Shown here piece after piece: positions 34,979-46,574 of a DNA stretch of 64,000 nucleotides. The position numbers and the translations under genes were made by a program. This stretch comes from Mimachlamys varia (lineage: Eukaryota; Mollusca; Bivalvia; Pectinida; Pectinidae). Within the stretch, counting starts at the first letter, position 1. Every line of letters starts with the position of its first letter. Location: NCBI GenBank assembly GCA_947623455.1, contig OX392532.1, positions 52,579,058 to 52,643,057 on the forward strand, written 5' to 3'. The notes beneath the pieces were generated by a model. It worked only from the letters and a program-made list of their open reading frames with translations, searched no databases and had not been told where the DNA came from.

Positions 34979-36189
34979 TATGTATGAGCACTGTCTTAGG
35001 GATTGCGGTTGGAACCCAAGTAATGACACTTTATTACTTTTCCTTAAGCTTGTCCTATTACAAATCGATGCCGTGTCACACACATCGGTAATATGTGTGC
35101 AAATTGTCCGAAATTGATAATAATGATGTTGCACATCATAAGTACTGCCCATGCATCTTTTTCATAATTCATCATACTTATTTACTTTATGAAAATGACA
35201 TTTTTCATCCAGCTCCTACTTTTTTACTATGAAGGGCCCCCTTCGAAACCAATGTTTAGACACCCTGAGCTCTATATGGGAATACAGTATCTACATTAAC
35301 AGGTCAGGGAAACAAACAAAGTATCAACAAATACCCATAAATTTGGACTCAGTATACCTACCAAAGTGTTTAAAGGTTATTTTTTTTATGAACTTTCTAG
35401 TTGGCGTATAAAAACATCAGTAAAGTAGTGCAGGTATTAATAAGTCCCTTTTTCCAAACTGTTTACAGTCTGTGTTTTGTTTCAGTTTTCAGATTGAATA
35501 CCCGAACTGTGTTTGTGTTGTACCAGTTAATAGTTGTTATCAATACAATAACAGCCATAAATTTCATTTGGATGACTTGAAGTCAAAATAACAAAATCAA
35601 CCTGAATGTAAATATAAGGATAAATATATTATAAATAAACTCAATGGGTCTTGAGACAAATAAATTGATATGAACTGCTTTCATTAAATTTGTTTCAAGA
35701 CCCATGGAGGTTGATACCCCATAAACCTCAACAGAACAAGATTCCATCCTAAAATATACAAAATGTATATTAACAAAAAGTACTACTCAATTGTGTTCTG
35801 TTATTCAGTTCTATGTAATATTTTGCATAAATGCTAACTAAGTTATATATATACCCTTAGTGCAAATTGTTGTTTCTTCTTCCAAGGATATTGTCACACT
35901 GTTTGTACATATTTATCATGAGGTAAAAGAAAAAAATCTATGATGCCGCCCAGCGTGCCAGCAGGCAATAACCTGAGGGAATACCCCAACCACCCTACTC
36001 CCAACACTCCCAATAAGCTGGAAGTTGTTTGCTTCACCGCTTAATGTAAAAATCGAAGTGTCATGGTTTTAGAGTGTTTCTGACATGGATAATATATCTT
36101 GGAATTGTATAAAAATGATTGAAATATTATATAAATTGCACCATTCATGTTAAAAAGTAACACCTTAATTTCACTCAAATGGGATATTT
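34979..36189. other. intergenic; one dispersed repeat and one small hairpin
   Basis: 35440-35585 matches 27295-27440 inverted. 35644-35705 is a hairpin with 18-bp arms (atgggtcttga.acaaat). Otherwise nothing recognised. Confidence 0.45.
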
Positions 36190-37460
36190 CACTAGTATTT
36201 TTCCCAAAGGGTCAGGATGACCTATAGCCGTCATGCACTGTTCGTCGTTGTCCGTCGTGCGTAATTTTTCCCTTCAAGAAACATCTTCTCAATAACTTTG
36301 GGGCCCAGGGTTATGATATTTGGCCTGCAACATGCTGAGATGAGGGGCTACCAAGTTTGTTCAAAAGAGTGACCTTGACCCACTTTCAAGGTCACAGGTA
36401 TCAAATATGTTTAATTTTTCAAGAAACTACTTCTCAATAATCAAAAGGCCCAGGGTACTAATATTTAGCTTGTAGCATGCTTAAATGAAGCACTACCAAG
36501 TTTGTTAAAATAAATGACCTTGACTTCTCTCAAGGTCACAGGGATTCAATATTTTTAATTTCATAACCAACTAAAATTATACAGTCAGATGACAGTTAAG
36601 GCCCATCAGGCCACTTTTTTACAAAATTTTAGGTCATCTGACCTGTAGGATATCAGGATGACTAATAGCGAATGTGCACCGTCCGTTGTGCGCCATCAAC
36701 CATCTGCCATGTGTAAACTTACCCTTTGAGCGACTTCTTCTCAATAACCGAAGGCCCAGGGTGCTAGTATTATACATGAAGCATGCTTGGATGAAGGGCT
36801 GCATGGCTTTATCACCCCTCTTTTTGTGTCCGGTAAAAGGTCACTCACTGTAGGTCAGTAGGTCACTCACTGACGTCACTCACTGACCTACAATAACAAG
36901 GTCAGCTGCTCAAAGGGCAAGTAAGATAGCTTATATCATGATACAGCATCTGTTGTCTGACATCAAGATTTTACCTCAAACAACTTCTCAATTACCAAAA
37001 GACCCTGAGTACTGATATTCTTTTCAATTCTGAGCATGCGTAATCTACCCCATGAAAATTTCAAAAAGTTGACAAGTATGATATGCAGTTGCTGGGATGA
37101 AGGGCTACCAAGTTTGTTTAAATGAATGACCTTGATTCGCTTTCAAGATCACGGGAGTCAAATATGTTTAAAATATTTCAACCAGAGTTCTTCTTAATAA
37201 CCAAGTGCCTATGGTACTGATTAGGTCTGTATACTGGAATAAAGGGTTACAAAGTTTGTTCAAATTAATGATCCTGACACTCATTCTGGGTTGGATGTCT
37301 TAAAATGTTCAAGAAACTTCTTCTCAATAACCAAAAAGCCCAGAGTGATGATATTTAGTCACTAGCATGTTAAAAGAAAATGCTACAAAGTTTCTTAGAA
37401 TGAAGAACCTTCACCCACTTTTAAAGTCACATGGGTCACAAATGTCTAAAAAATCTTCTC
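36190..37460. repeat. interspersed repeat family R1, long copy, left part
   Basis: Begins 'gggtcaggatgacctatagc' and then carries about six diverged copies of a module of roughly 160 bp: 'acttcttctcaataac', 'ggcccagggt', 'agcatgct', 'accaagtttgtt', 'gaccttgac', 'caaggtcac'. No coding frame. The same modules resume at 38300-39010, where the element ends 'gcccattgggcctcttgttt'. Together they may be one interrupted element. Confidence 0.65.
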
Positions 37461-37616
37461 AATAACTTACTTCAGACTACAGCCACCGATTTTGAGGGTA
37501 AATATCTTAAGAAATTGTTAAACAAACTAACAGATGAATTGGTGTTGATGTTAGAAATCGCATCAGCTTGAATACTGTGGTATTTTACACGCATAGACAC
37601 TTGTACCTGTGTATGA

Positions 37617-38003
37617 AATAACACGAGGCCGTCTTTCTGCCGATATTTTGCATCAAAGTCTGTGTTGGTGAAGGAAATCTCCGATAGTATTTTTATCAAC
37701 CAATTGAATTACGGGTACACAGATTTACCCAAAATGCATGTTGGGAAGGTACGCCATCGTTTCTGTATTAGACTCGCAGCAGTTGGGGATATTTCCTTAT
37801 CGTTTTTCGGACAGTATAACCTGCACTTTGAAAAGCAGCATATGCCGAGATAAGCAGCCAGGACAGGTGACGAGAAAGATTCTGATGATGAGGAATTCCA
37901 AGGTTTACATGAAATAGATCTCCAAGCTGTAGATGATATTTTGGAAAATTTTATGAGTGATGTGCCTTGTCCACAAATAGAACTACGTGAAACTGAAAGC
38001 TGA
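37617..38003 (+). pseudogene. unrecognised ORF remnant with acidic C-terminus
   Basis: An open frame from 37617 is interrupted once by TAA (37854) and continues to a TGA at 38003. The second part is strongly protein-like and acidic: DEKDSDDEEFQGLHEIDLQA then VDDILENFMSDVPCPQIE. The first part includes MHVGKVRHRFCIRLAAVGDI. No family recognised. It lies between two blocks of repeat R1, so it may be the decayed coding part of a larger element. Confidence 0.35.
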
Positions 38004-38299
38004 AAATTGAAATTGAATACTTAGCTAATATGGCAGTCGTGGATTTTTAAATTTGTGGTAAATTGTAATGTAAATAGACACATGTTCTTGATTTTTGGAT
38101 TGTGCCGATTCCTTATCCAGAATTTGTATGCACATACACATGTACGTGGATAATTGGCATTTACAAAAGGTAAGTTTTGTGACATGAATTAGGGAAAATT
38201 AAGGAGAAAACTGATTGCGGGTGGGGTGGGGGGCGTCTATTAGAGACAGGGGCGGGGCGTTCACTAGAAAAAAAATATGGTACTTATATTGGGCATGCG

Positions 38300-39015
38300 A
38301 CATGCTTGGGTCACAGGACTAAAAACTTTGCTCAAATGAGTGACTTTACCTTTAGGGATTTCAAGGTCACATGGGTCAAATATGTTTTGAATCTTCAAAA
38401 AACTTCTTTTCCATAATTTAAAGGCACAAGGTAACGTTCTGATATTAGGATACTAACATACTGGCTTGTTCAAATGAATGACCTTGCCCTTCTTTCAAGG
38501 TCACAGGAGTCAAATGTCTTAAAATCTTCAAGCAAATTCTCCTCAATGACTAAATGGTTCAGTCCAGTAGCATGCTGTGATGAAGGTCTAGTCTTTAAAC
38601 TTCTCAACAACTGAAAGGCCCTACATTGCAGGTACTGTTATTAGACTTTCTGTATGCTGGGATGAAGGTCCATTAAAGTTAACGTTATTCTATTGCCTGA
38701 CCTTGATCAGCTTTCAAGGTCACAGTGGTTGAATGTCTTAATCTTTGGTTTGGTTTGATTGTTTTTATGGACTTAAGTTTGGATTGATTGATTTTATATG
38801 AACAGTCAAGGTCATTTAAGGACGGCCTCCCTTTGTATGTGATTTGGATGTTTGTGTTAAATCTTGAAACAACAACTTCTTCTCAGCAACTAAAATGCCC
38901 TTCTGGGATAAAGGGCTGACAGTAAAATGTTGCCTATAGTTGTATCATAGTTTTCTTTTATTATTAACAGCAGGTGAGCGATTCAGGCCCATTGGGCCTC
39001 TTGTTTTATCTGACC
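38300..39015. repeat. interspersed repeat family R1, right part
   Basis: Further diverged modules with 'tttcaaggtcac' and 'cttctcaacaactgaaaggc', interrupted near 38750-38860 by a SINE-tail-like segment ('gtcatttaaggacggcctcc'). Ends with 'cccattgggcctcttg'. Confidence 0.6.
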
Positions 39016-39635
39016 TTGTTAAGCTCTTATCTCATGTATTATTAGTCAATGGAACAATATCAGGAAATCACGAACCAGTTCAATTTGTCTTCACCCTATT
39101 GCCTGGCGGTAACTTCCTGGCTCCATAGTCTAAAGGTCTCGGGTTGGAGCCCCACTCATCTCGCTTGTTTCACTTCTCCTCTTTCTTGTAAAACTATTGT
39201 TCATTTTCCAGGTTAGAATGATTGTATGTAAAACATGTACTATCGTATTTTACCGGGAATAAACCCCCTCTCACGAATAAGCCCCCTCCCCACTTTGGCA
39301 AAGGTTCTTGGCGCAGGTAGGGACTGTGAGTAAGCCCCAACCCTAAATTTTGTCTTTCTCTCAATAAAAAGCATGTTAATTTCTTTTTAATTTTGTGTCT
39401 GAAAATAAATTACAAATGATAAGTTCTTAAATATAATTACAGCCCCTGGTACCAGATTAAATGTTACATCATGGCGGATCTGTTTGATTTGTATACCGAC
39501 GTAAATTTCTATAAGACGTTATTTTTGTAACAATCGGAACTTTGAAACAAAGAATTTGAAAGATCTATTTTTAATTTTATTAATGTGGATATATAATGTA
39601 ATATATTATCTATATTAGCATCTGTTCATATATAC
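39016..39635. other. intergenic with small repeat fragments
   Basis: Contains a weak tRNA-like B box at about 39140 (ggtctcgggttggagcccc) and a segment at 39240-39350 with 'cgaataagccccct' that looks like part of a DNA-transposon repeat. No gene. Confidence 0.35.
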
Positions 39636-39985
39636 ATACCTGTCAACCCTCCCTAATTAGGAGGAAGACTCCTTCATTTTGACCAAAATTCACCAATCCC
39701 CTGACATCTCCCTCATTTAAGTCTATACCTTCAATAACTCAAAATCTAGATCCTGTGGTCAAATGAGATCCTAGTTACTGCAGGGTGTGTGTAATGACCA
39801 TAACATGTGTAATAGGGGTATCTGGATCAAATGAATATGTTGTGAAGTTATTTTGATACATAATAAGGGAATGACAAATTGAGCAATGCAGTTTCAGTCA
39901 CATTTCACACACTTTCTCCCTCATTGGAAATATGGATAGAGGGAGATCTCCCTTGTTGGAGATTTCAGAGGTTGACACGTATGTA
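39636..39985. mobile_element. MITE-like 340-bp family R2, copy 2
   Basis: Terminal inverted repeats: left 'catacctgtcaaccctcc', right 'gaggttgacacgtatg'. The body matches 34612-34978. Non-coding. Confidence 0.65.
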
Positions 39986-40204
39986 TATATTGATGGGTAT
40001 TTTTGATCAATTATTAATTGGTCCTTTCTTTTGAAGTGTATTTACCTCCAGTGTTAATTCTAGATCTGACATACACCGTTCTTCATTGACGTGATGCTCA
40101 TTGATAAAAGCACAATAACTGAATGTTCACAATTTGTCTTAGATAGGTACTTCTAGGTAACAAAGGTAGTGTAAGGATACTTTTTGCACTGGATACTACA
40201 GTAT

Positions 40205-40515
40205 TATACACAGAGAGAATATTTAGGTCACCCGAGGCGAAGTTTATTCTCATTTGTCTGTCATCATGCTTTGTGTGTCGTCTGTCCGTGAACAATTTAC
40301 ATTTTCAACTTCTCAAAAATTAATTTTACAAATATATAATCATATGGTCCTAATCCCTTAGGAGCCTGAATGAGGTGCCAAAGGGGTCAATTGAGTTAAT
40401 AATTTCTTCTTCAGATCCAGATATGCTTGAATCAAATAGTCCTCATAGAAGAAGAGGTCTTGTGAGCAACTTTTTCTCAGTAACTTAAAGACACAGGGTA
40501 ATGGGCCTCTTGTTT
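40205..40515. repeat. interspersed repeat family R1, short copy
   Basis: Starts 'ggtcacccgaggcgaagttt' and ends 'taatgggcctcttgttt', the same right end as the 39.0 kb copy; the internal modules are mostly missing. Confidence 0.55.
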
Positions 40516-41180
40516 ATTTTACAACAATTATAAAAAAAAGTAATACAACTTATAATTTAATTACGATTGTGTACCCATGTGTTGGTGGGTGAGGGTCTGG
40601 TTTTTTGGAGAAAATTGGGGTACCAGCTTCCCAGAGGAAACCCATGTGGTCAGGCAGGTGACCCCTTACCATTTATTTCCTCTGAAGCAAAAAAAAACAA
40701 ATGCAGCCCCTATTTTTTGTAGAGGGGTGGTACCCAATAGTGAGCATGCAACATTATATTTTGTATTTCTGTTCTATACATTTGCTTGGATTTTAAACAA
40801 ATTGGTCCAGTGAATCTTTGGGTAAACATTACACAAACAAGGTGTGTCAGGAACCAATGATTGGTTACCATGCCGATTTCATCAGGAAACGGTGTTGCAG
40901 ACAGTCAATGGTTTGATGCTTTTGTGGCATTTTAGGTCCTGTTCTGACAAAATTAGAAATGGCCTATTGTATCATTTATCTCTGAGGCACTTTTGTCTAC
41001 GAATAAGTGAAATGCAGAAATCAGAATTATTTGGAAAGAATTCCTCTGAAAAATAAGTGAACTAGACAAATTTATCTATTGTGACAATTTGTTGACAAGT
41101 GTCATATACAGTAAAGATAGCACCATACTCTTACATGGGTGTATGAATGATCTCACCTTTGTTTTTTTCTCATATTTCAG
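40516..41180 (+). other. upstream or intron DNA of zinc-finger gene C
   Basis: Contains a SINE-body-like fragment near 40600-40665 ('ccagaggaaacccatgtggt'). Ends in a polypyrimidine tract and AG acceptor at 41179-41180. Confidence 0.4.
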
Positions 41181-41195
41181 GTCGATTAAAAGACA

Positions 41196-42266
41196 ATGGA
41201 ATTCTCAATTAAGCTGCAAGCGTATACAGATGAAGAACTTTTCAAGTGTGAAGCCAGTAACGAGGAATACGTGGAATCATCTCACTTACAGATTCAAAAT
41301 TTGTTACATACTGGAGAGAAACCTTATACGTGTGATGTCTGTAGCAAGACATTTTCTCGGTCATCAAACTTACAGGCACACAGAAGAGTTCATACAGGAG
41401 AGAAGCCTTACAAGTGTGATGTCTGTAGCAAGGAATTCCGATACTCGTCCCACCTACAAATACATGGACGGTTACATACAGGAGAGAAACCTTACAAGTG
41501 TGATATCTGTAGTAAAGAATTTAGTCAATCGTCTCACCTACAAAGACACCGACGATTACATACAGGAGAGAAACCTTACAAGTGTGACGTTTGTAGTAAA
41601 GAATTTTCTCAATCATCTGATCTGCAGAAACACACACGATTGCATACAGGAATTAAACCCTACATTTGTGATGTTTGTAGTAAAGAATTCTCTCAATCGT
41701 CTAGTTTGCAGTCACACAGAAGATTACACACAGGAGAGAAACCTTACACGTGTGATGTCTGTAGTAGGGAATTTTCTAATTCATCTAGTCTTCAAAGACA
41801 CAAACGATTACATACAGGAGAGAAACTTTACCACTGTGAAGTTTGTGGTAAGAATTTTTCCCAGTCATCTAGTTTACAGACTCACAGAAGAATACATACA
41901 GGAGAGAAGCCTCACAAGTGTAGTGTTTGTAGTAAGGACTTTTTTCGACTTTCGCACTTAAAAAGACATTGGCGATTGCATACAGGAGAGAAACCTTACA
42001 AATGTGAGGTCTGTAGTAAGGAATTTTCTCAATCATCTCACTTACAGACACATAAACAGTCACATACGGGAGAGAAACCTTACAAATGTGATGTTTGTAG
42101 CAAGGATTTTGGTCGCTTATCCGGCCTACAGATACACAGACGAACACATACAGGAGAGAAGCCGTATAGGTGTGGTATCTGTAGTAAGGAATTCTCACAT
42201 TCCTCACACTTACATAGACACATAATGATACATACAGGAGAGAAACTTAACAACTTTGATGTCTGA
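41196..42266 (+). CDS. C2H2 poly-zinc-finger protein C (11 fingers), terminal exon
   Basis: 356 aa, predicted nuclear DNA-binding factor. A splice acceptor (ctcatatttcag) ends at 41180 and the ATG follows 15 nt later. The N-terminus holds a dead finger (FKCEASNEEYVESSHLQIQN) lacking the second Cys and first His. Then come 11 canonical C2H2 fingers with TGEKPY linkers. Fingers 3, 4, 5, 7 and 9 share an SQSS-L recognition core, pointing to recent internal duplication. The protein ends EKLNNFDV where a further finger would begin; the stop TGA is at a former Cys codon and a recognisable ruined finger follows. A poly(A) signal ATTAAA is at 42316. Long frames in the +1 phase are by-products of the 84-bp repeat. 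Confidence 0.88.
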   Translation: MEFSIKLQAYTDEELFKCEASNEEYVESSHLQIQNLLHTGEKPYTCDVCSKTFSRSSNLQAHRRVHTGEKPYKCDVCSKEFRYSSHLQIHGRLHTGEKPYKCDICSKEFSQSSHLQRHRRLHTGEKPYKCDVCSKEFSQSSDLQKHTRLHTGIKPYICDVCSKEFSQSSSLQSHRRLHTGEKPYTCDVCSREFSNSSSLQRHKRLHTGEKLYHCEVCGKNFSQSSSLQTHRRIHTGEKPHKCSVCSKDFFRLSHLKRHWRLHTGEKPYKCEVCSKEFSQSSHLQTHKQSHTGEKPYKCDVCSKDFGRLSGLQIHRRTHTGEKPYRCGICSKEFSHSSHLHRHIMIHTGEKLNNFDV

Positions 42267-42728
42267 AGCAAGGAATTATAAAATCTTCTCATTGGTTATG
42301 CACCAGAAAATACGCATTAAAGATTAAAGAAAGATTTTAGTCTTGTGTTATGTTTTATAGTTTATTCATCTTGTAATATTTACAGTCTACACTGATATTC
42401 ACTCGATAACCATTGTACTGCAAAGTAGAGTTATTTCCCAGTAACTATACTTGAGAACGTGCAAAATTTCTATGACGTTGACAACAATACATGTGGGCGG
42501 AGCTATGCAAATTATCCCGTTCGAATCACAATTGTATGACGTCATTAACAATTGACAGGGGCGGAGCTAGCTATGGATTACGCAAACTTCATGCTGTTAC
42601 ATTTATTGAACTGTTTTCACGTTTGTAAGTTTTGAAATGAAATATATGTCTGCAGATGGGGCTAAATTGAACAGAAAACTTATGAGCAATTTACAGAAAA
42701 ATACTGTAAATATAAGGATTAACCTTTG
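42267..42728. promoter_or_regulatory. 3' flank of gene C with a cluster of promoter-like motifs
   Basis: After the poly(A) signal, 42490-42580 holds 'gggcggagct' twice (Sp1-like), an octamer ATGCAAAT at about 42505 and a CRE-like TGACGTCA at about 42537. The cluster is suggestive of a promoter, but no transcript start can be assigned and no gene of either strand clearly begins here. Confidence 0.3.
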
Positions 42729-42853
42729 ATTTTGTTTAGTTTATTAGATCATAAATCCAATGGAGCAGTCGGTAAATTTAACGTAAACGCTTCGCGTTTA
42801 CGCAATTTACCTCGTGCTCCATTGGATTTATGATCTAATAAACTAAACAAAAT
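42729..42853. mobile_element. 125-bp near-perfect palindrome
   Basis: Arms of 39 bp (42729-42767 and 42815-42853, starting attttgtttagtttattaga) are perfect complements. Pairing continues inward (ggtaaat...atttacc, cgtaaacgc...gcgtttacg) to a 3-nt loop. Non-coding. Probably a hairpin MITE or cruciform-forming insertion. Confidence 0.9.
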
Positions 42854-43169
42854 GATGAAAATACTTTTGTTTAGATAAATAGCATGGTCTCGTTTCTAAG
42901 GTCACATGTGTCATAATACGTAAAATCGTCAAACCATTTCTTTATATTAACGACTCCTGGCTATTGGGTATGGAATTTATTTCACCTGAATTAATTATTT
43001 TTTTAAAAATAACACAAGACAATCGCTAACGCTCTTGTCATTGGTAACATTTAAAAAATAATTACAAATTCTATGTTACCTCTATATATTTAATAATGTC
43101 AATATATAAGTGAATTATTATTTGTCTTGTTAGTCAACTTTCAGTATTAATGAACAAACAACCCAATTA
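42854..43169. other. AT-rich DNA, nothing recognised
   Basis: Flank between the palindrome and the 18-bp satellite. Confidence 0.4.
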
Positions 43170-45660
43170 GGTCTGATGTGGTATATAATTTATGTGTGAT
43201 ATATCAATTTGGTGTGATATATAAATTAGGTGTGATATAAAAATTAGGTGTGATATATAAATGAGGTGTGGTATATAAATAAGGTGTGATATGTAAATGA
43301 GGTGTGATATATAAATTAGGTGTGATATATCAATAAGGTGTGATATATAAATTAGGTTTGATATATCAATAAGGTGTGATATATAAATTAGGTGTGATAT
43401 ATCAATTAGGTGTGATATATAAATTAGGTGTGATATAAAAATTAGTTGTGATATATAAATGAGGTGTGGTATATAAATAAGGTGTGATATGTAAATGAGG
43501 TGTGATATATAAATTAGGTGTGATATATCAATAAGGTGTGATATATAAATTAGGTTTGATATATCAATAAGGTGTGATATATAAATTAGGTTTGATATAT
43601 CAATAAGGTGTGATATATAAATTAGGTGTGATATATCAATTAGGTGTGATATATAAATTAGGTGTGATATAAAAATTAGGTGTGATATATAAATGAGGTG
43701 TGATATATAAATTGAGGTGTGTTATATAAATAAGGTGTGATATATCAATTAGGTGTGATATATAAATTAGGTGTGTTATATCAATAAGGTGTGATATATA
43801 AATTAGGTGTGATATATAAATTAGGTGTGATATAAAAATTAGGTGTGATATATAAATGAGGTGTGATATATAAATTAGGTGTGGTATATAAATAAGGTGT
43901 GATATATAAATAAGGTGTGATATATAAATTAGGTGTGATATATAAATTAGGTGTGATATATAAATGAGGTGTGGTATATAAATAAGGTGTGATATATAAA
44001 TAAGGTGTGATATATCAATTAGGTGTGATATATAAATTAGGTGTGTTATATAAATCAGGTGTGATATATAAATAAGGTGTGATATATAAATTAGATGTGA
44101 TATATAAATAAGGTGTGATATATAAATAAGGTGTGATATATAAATAAGATGTAATATATAAATAAGGTGTGATATATAAGTTAGGTGTGATATATAAATA
44201 AGGTGTGATATATAAATAAGGTGTGATATATAAATAAGGTGTGATATATAAATAAGGTGTAATATATAAATTAGGTGTGATATATAAATAAGGTGTGATA
44301 TATATATATAAGATGTAATATATAAATTAGGTACGATATATAAATTAGGTGTTACATATCAATTAGGTGTGATAATTGATATGCTAATTATATACACCAA
44401 TTAGGTGTGATATATAAATTAGGTGTGATATATAAATTAGGTGTGATATATCAATTAGGTGTAATATATAAGTTAGGTGTGATATATAAATAAGGTGTGA
44501 TATATAAATTAGGTGTGATATATAAATAAGGTGTGACATATAAATTAGGTGTGATATATAAATAAGGTGTGACATATAAATTAGGTGTGATATATAAATT
44601 AGGTGTGATATATAAATTAGGTGTGATATATAAATTAGGTGTGATATATCAATTAGGTGTAATATATAAGTTAGGTGTGATATATAAATAAGGTGTGATA
44701 TATAAATTAGGTGTGATATATAAATAAGGTGTGACATATAAATAAGGTGTGATATATATATAAGGTGTGACATATAAATAAGGTGTAATATATAAATTAG
44801 GTGTGATATATAAATAAGGTGTGATATATATATAAGATGTAATATATAAATTAGGTGTGATATATAAATTAGGTGTGATATATCAATTAGGTGTAATATA
44901 TAAGTAAGGTGTGATATATAAATAAGGTGTGATATATAAATAAGGTGTGATATATAAATAAGGTGTGATATATAAATAAGGTGTGATATATAAATAAGGT
45001 GTGATATATAAATAAGGTGTGACATATAAATTAGGTGTGATATATCAATAAGGTCTGACATATAAATAAGGTGTAATATATAAATTAGGTGTGATATATA
45101 AATAAGGTGTGATATATATATAAGATGTAATATATAAATTAGGTGTGATATATAAATTAGGTGTTACATATCAATTAGGTGTGATAATTGATATGCTAAT
45201 TATATACACCAATTAGGTGTGATATATCAATTAGGTGTGATATATAAATAAGGTGTGATATATAAATTAGGTGTGATATATATATATAAGATGTTTTATA
45301 TCAATTAGGTATGATATTTTTATTATGTTCAATATATAAATAAGGAGTGATATATCAATTTGATGTGATATATAATTAGGTGTGATATTTTAATTATGTT
45401 AAATATATAAATAAGGTGTGATATATAATTATTCATTAAATAGGTGTGATATTTTAATTATGTTAAATATAGTAATAAGGTGTGATATATCAATTAGAAG
45501 TAATATATAAATAAGGTGTAATATATTAAATTATGTGATATACAACATGTATATATATAAATTAGGGTCGATATATCAATTAGGTTTGATATATAAAAAT
45601 AAGATGAAATATAAAAATTAGGTGTGATATATAAATTAGGTGTGATATAAAAGCAAGAAG
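43170..45660. repeat. 18-bp satellite array
   Basis: About 138 copies of an 18-bp unit (ttaggtgtgatatataaa and variants, mainly aataaggtgtgatatata). Larger periods of 198 and 234 bp occur at the left. An 812-bp duplication carries a unique irregular stretch (gataattgatatgctaatta) at 44371 and 45183. The 225-codon minus-strand frame of (HLIYIS)n is an artefact of 18 being a multiple of three. Confidence 0.97.
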
Positions 45661-46552
45661 TCATATAAAGGCCTACAATGAACTTCTTAAATGTACATGC
45701 TGTCTGCACTAACTGTTACATTTTACTGCTATTCCAATAATCAAAATTCACTCAAAATGTCTTTATCAGCCACTTGCAAAATTGCATTCCTCGGGAAAAC
45801 CCAATAAAAATAGCACTGATCACGCGTCAAATGACAGTTTTGTCTAAAGTTGTCTGACCTATTTGACGAATGGGCTCTAAGGGAGGTGACGTGTAATGAT
45901 ACGTCCGATGATGAAACGGAGACAAAATCCGTGTATCAATTTATTGAATCAAATTCACATAGATAATCAGACGTTAATTACACACGATATTCATACAAAT
46001 AAATATATGTCGGCATCTCGGCAACATTTATTGACACAAGTACCTGACTGAGACCGGTACAAATGGGTACGGAATACAACCATGCATCGTCAAAAACCCA
46101 CATGACACAGCACTTACGTTTAAGGGCAGTGTCATGTGGTTTTCCGACGATGACAACCATTGGGCAAACCTTAATTTCTGTAAAAAGTTATATTCACGAA
46201 ACCTCATTTAGAATCATTTCATAAAAGGTGTGCATGTATAGAAAAGTACAAAAATAAAATGAAATGATTCCATTTTTTTTTTAACAAGTAAATGTCTCGG
46301 AAGATTTTTTGTCAGACCTAAGCGAAAATTTCCACACCGCGAACAATTACACTTTTACAGTACCGGGGTACTCCTATTCAGACTGTGCTATACAGAGACT
46401 GACATGATATCAATCACCAGTACAATATTCACTTGAATGTGAAGATTTGTACAGTATCATATAGATAGCTCGGTTATTGTGTTCAAATGTATAAAGATAG
46501 CTCGGTTATTGTGTTCAAATGTATAAAAGATTTTTTTTTTTTCATATTTCAG
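45661..46552 (+). other. upstream or intron DNA of zinc-finger gene D
   Basis: Includes a small hairpin at about 46099-46142 (aacc.acatgacac and complement) and a 37-bp direct duplication just before the acceptor (gatagctcggttattgtgtt, at 46465 and 46497). Ends in a T-rich tract and AG at 46551-46552. Confidence 0.45.
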
Positions 46553-46574
46553 GTTTAATAAAAGCGACACTTCA

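Noticed and set aside
41089..41961. 290-codon frame overlapping zinc-finger gene C in another phase
   Set aside because: Finger units of 84 bp keep every frame in phase, so stop-free shadow frames arise. The motif [10 protein letters not shown] is the +1 reading of the [10 protein letters not shown] linker. The same holds for frames opposite genes A, B and D.
44384..45061. 225-codon minus-strand ORF of HLIYIS repeats
   Set aside because: Direct translation of the 18-bp satellite; no start context, domain or codon signal.
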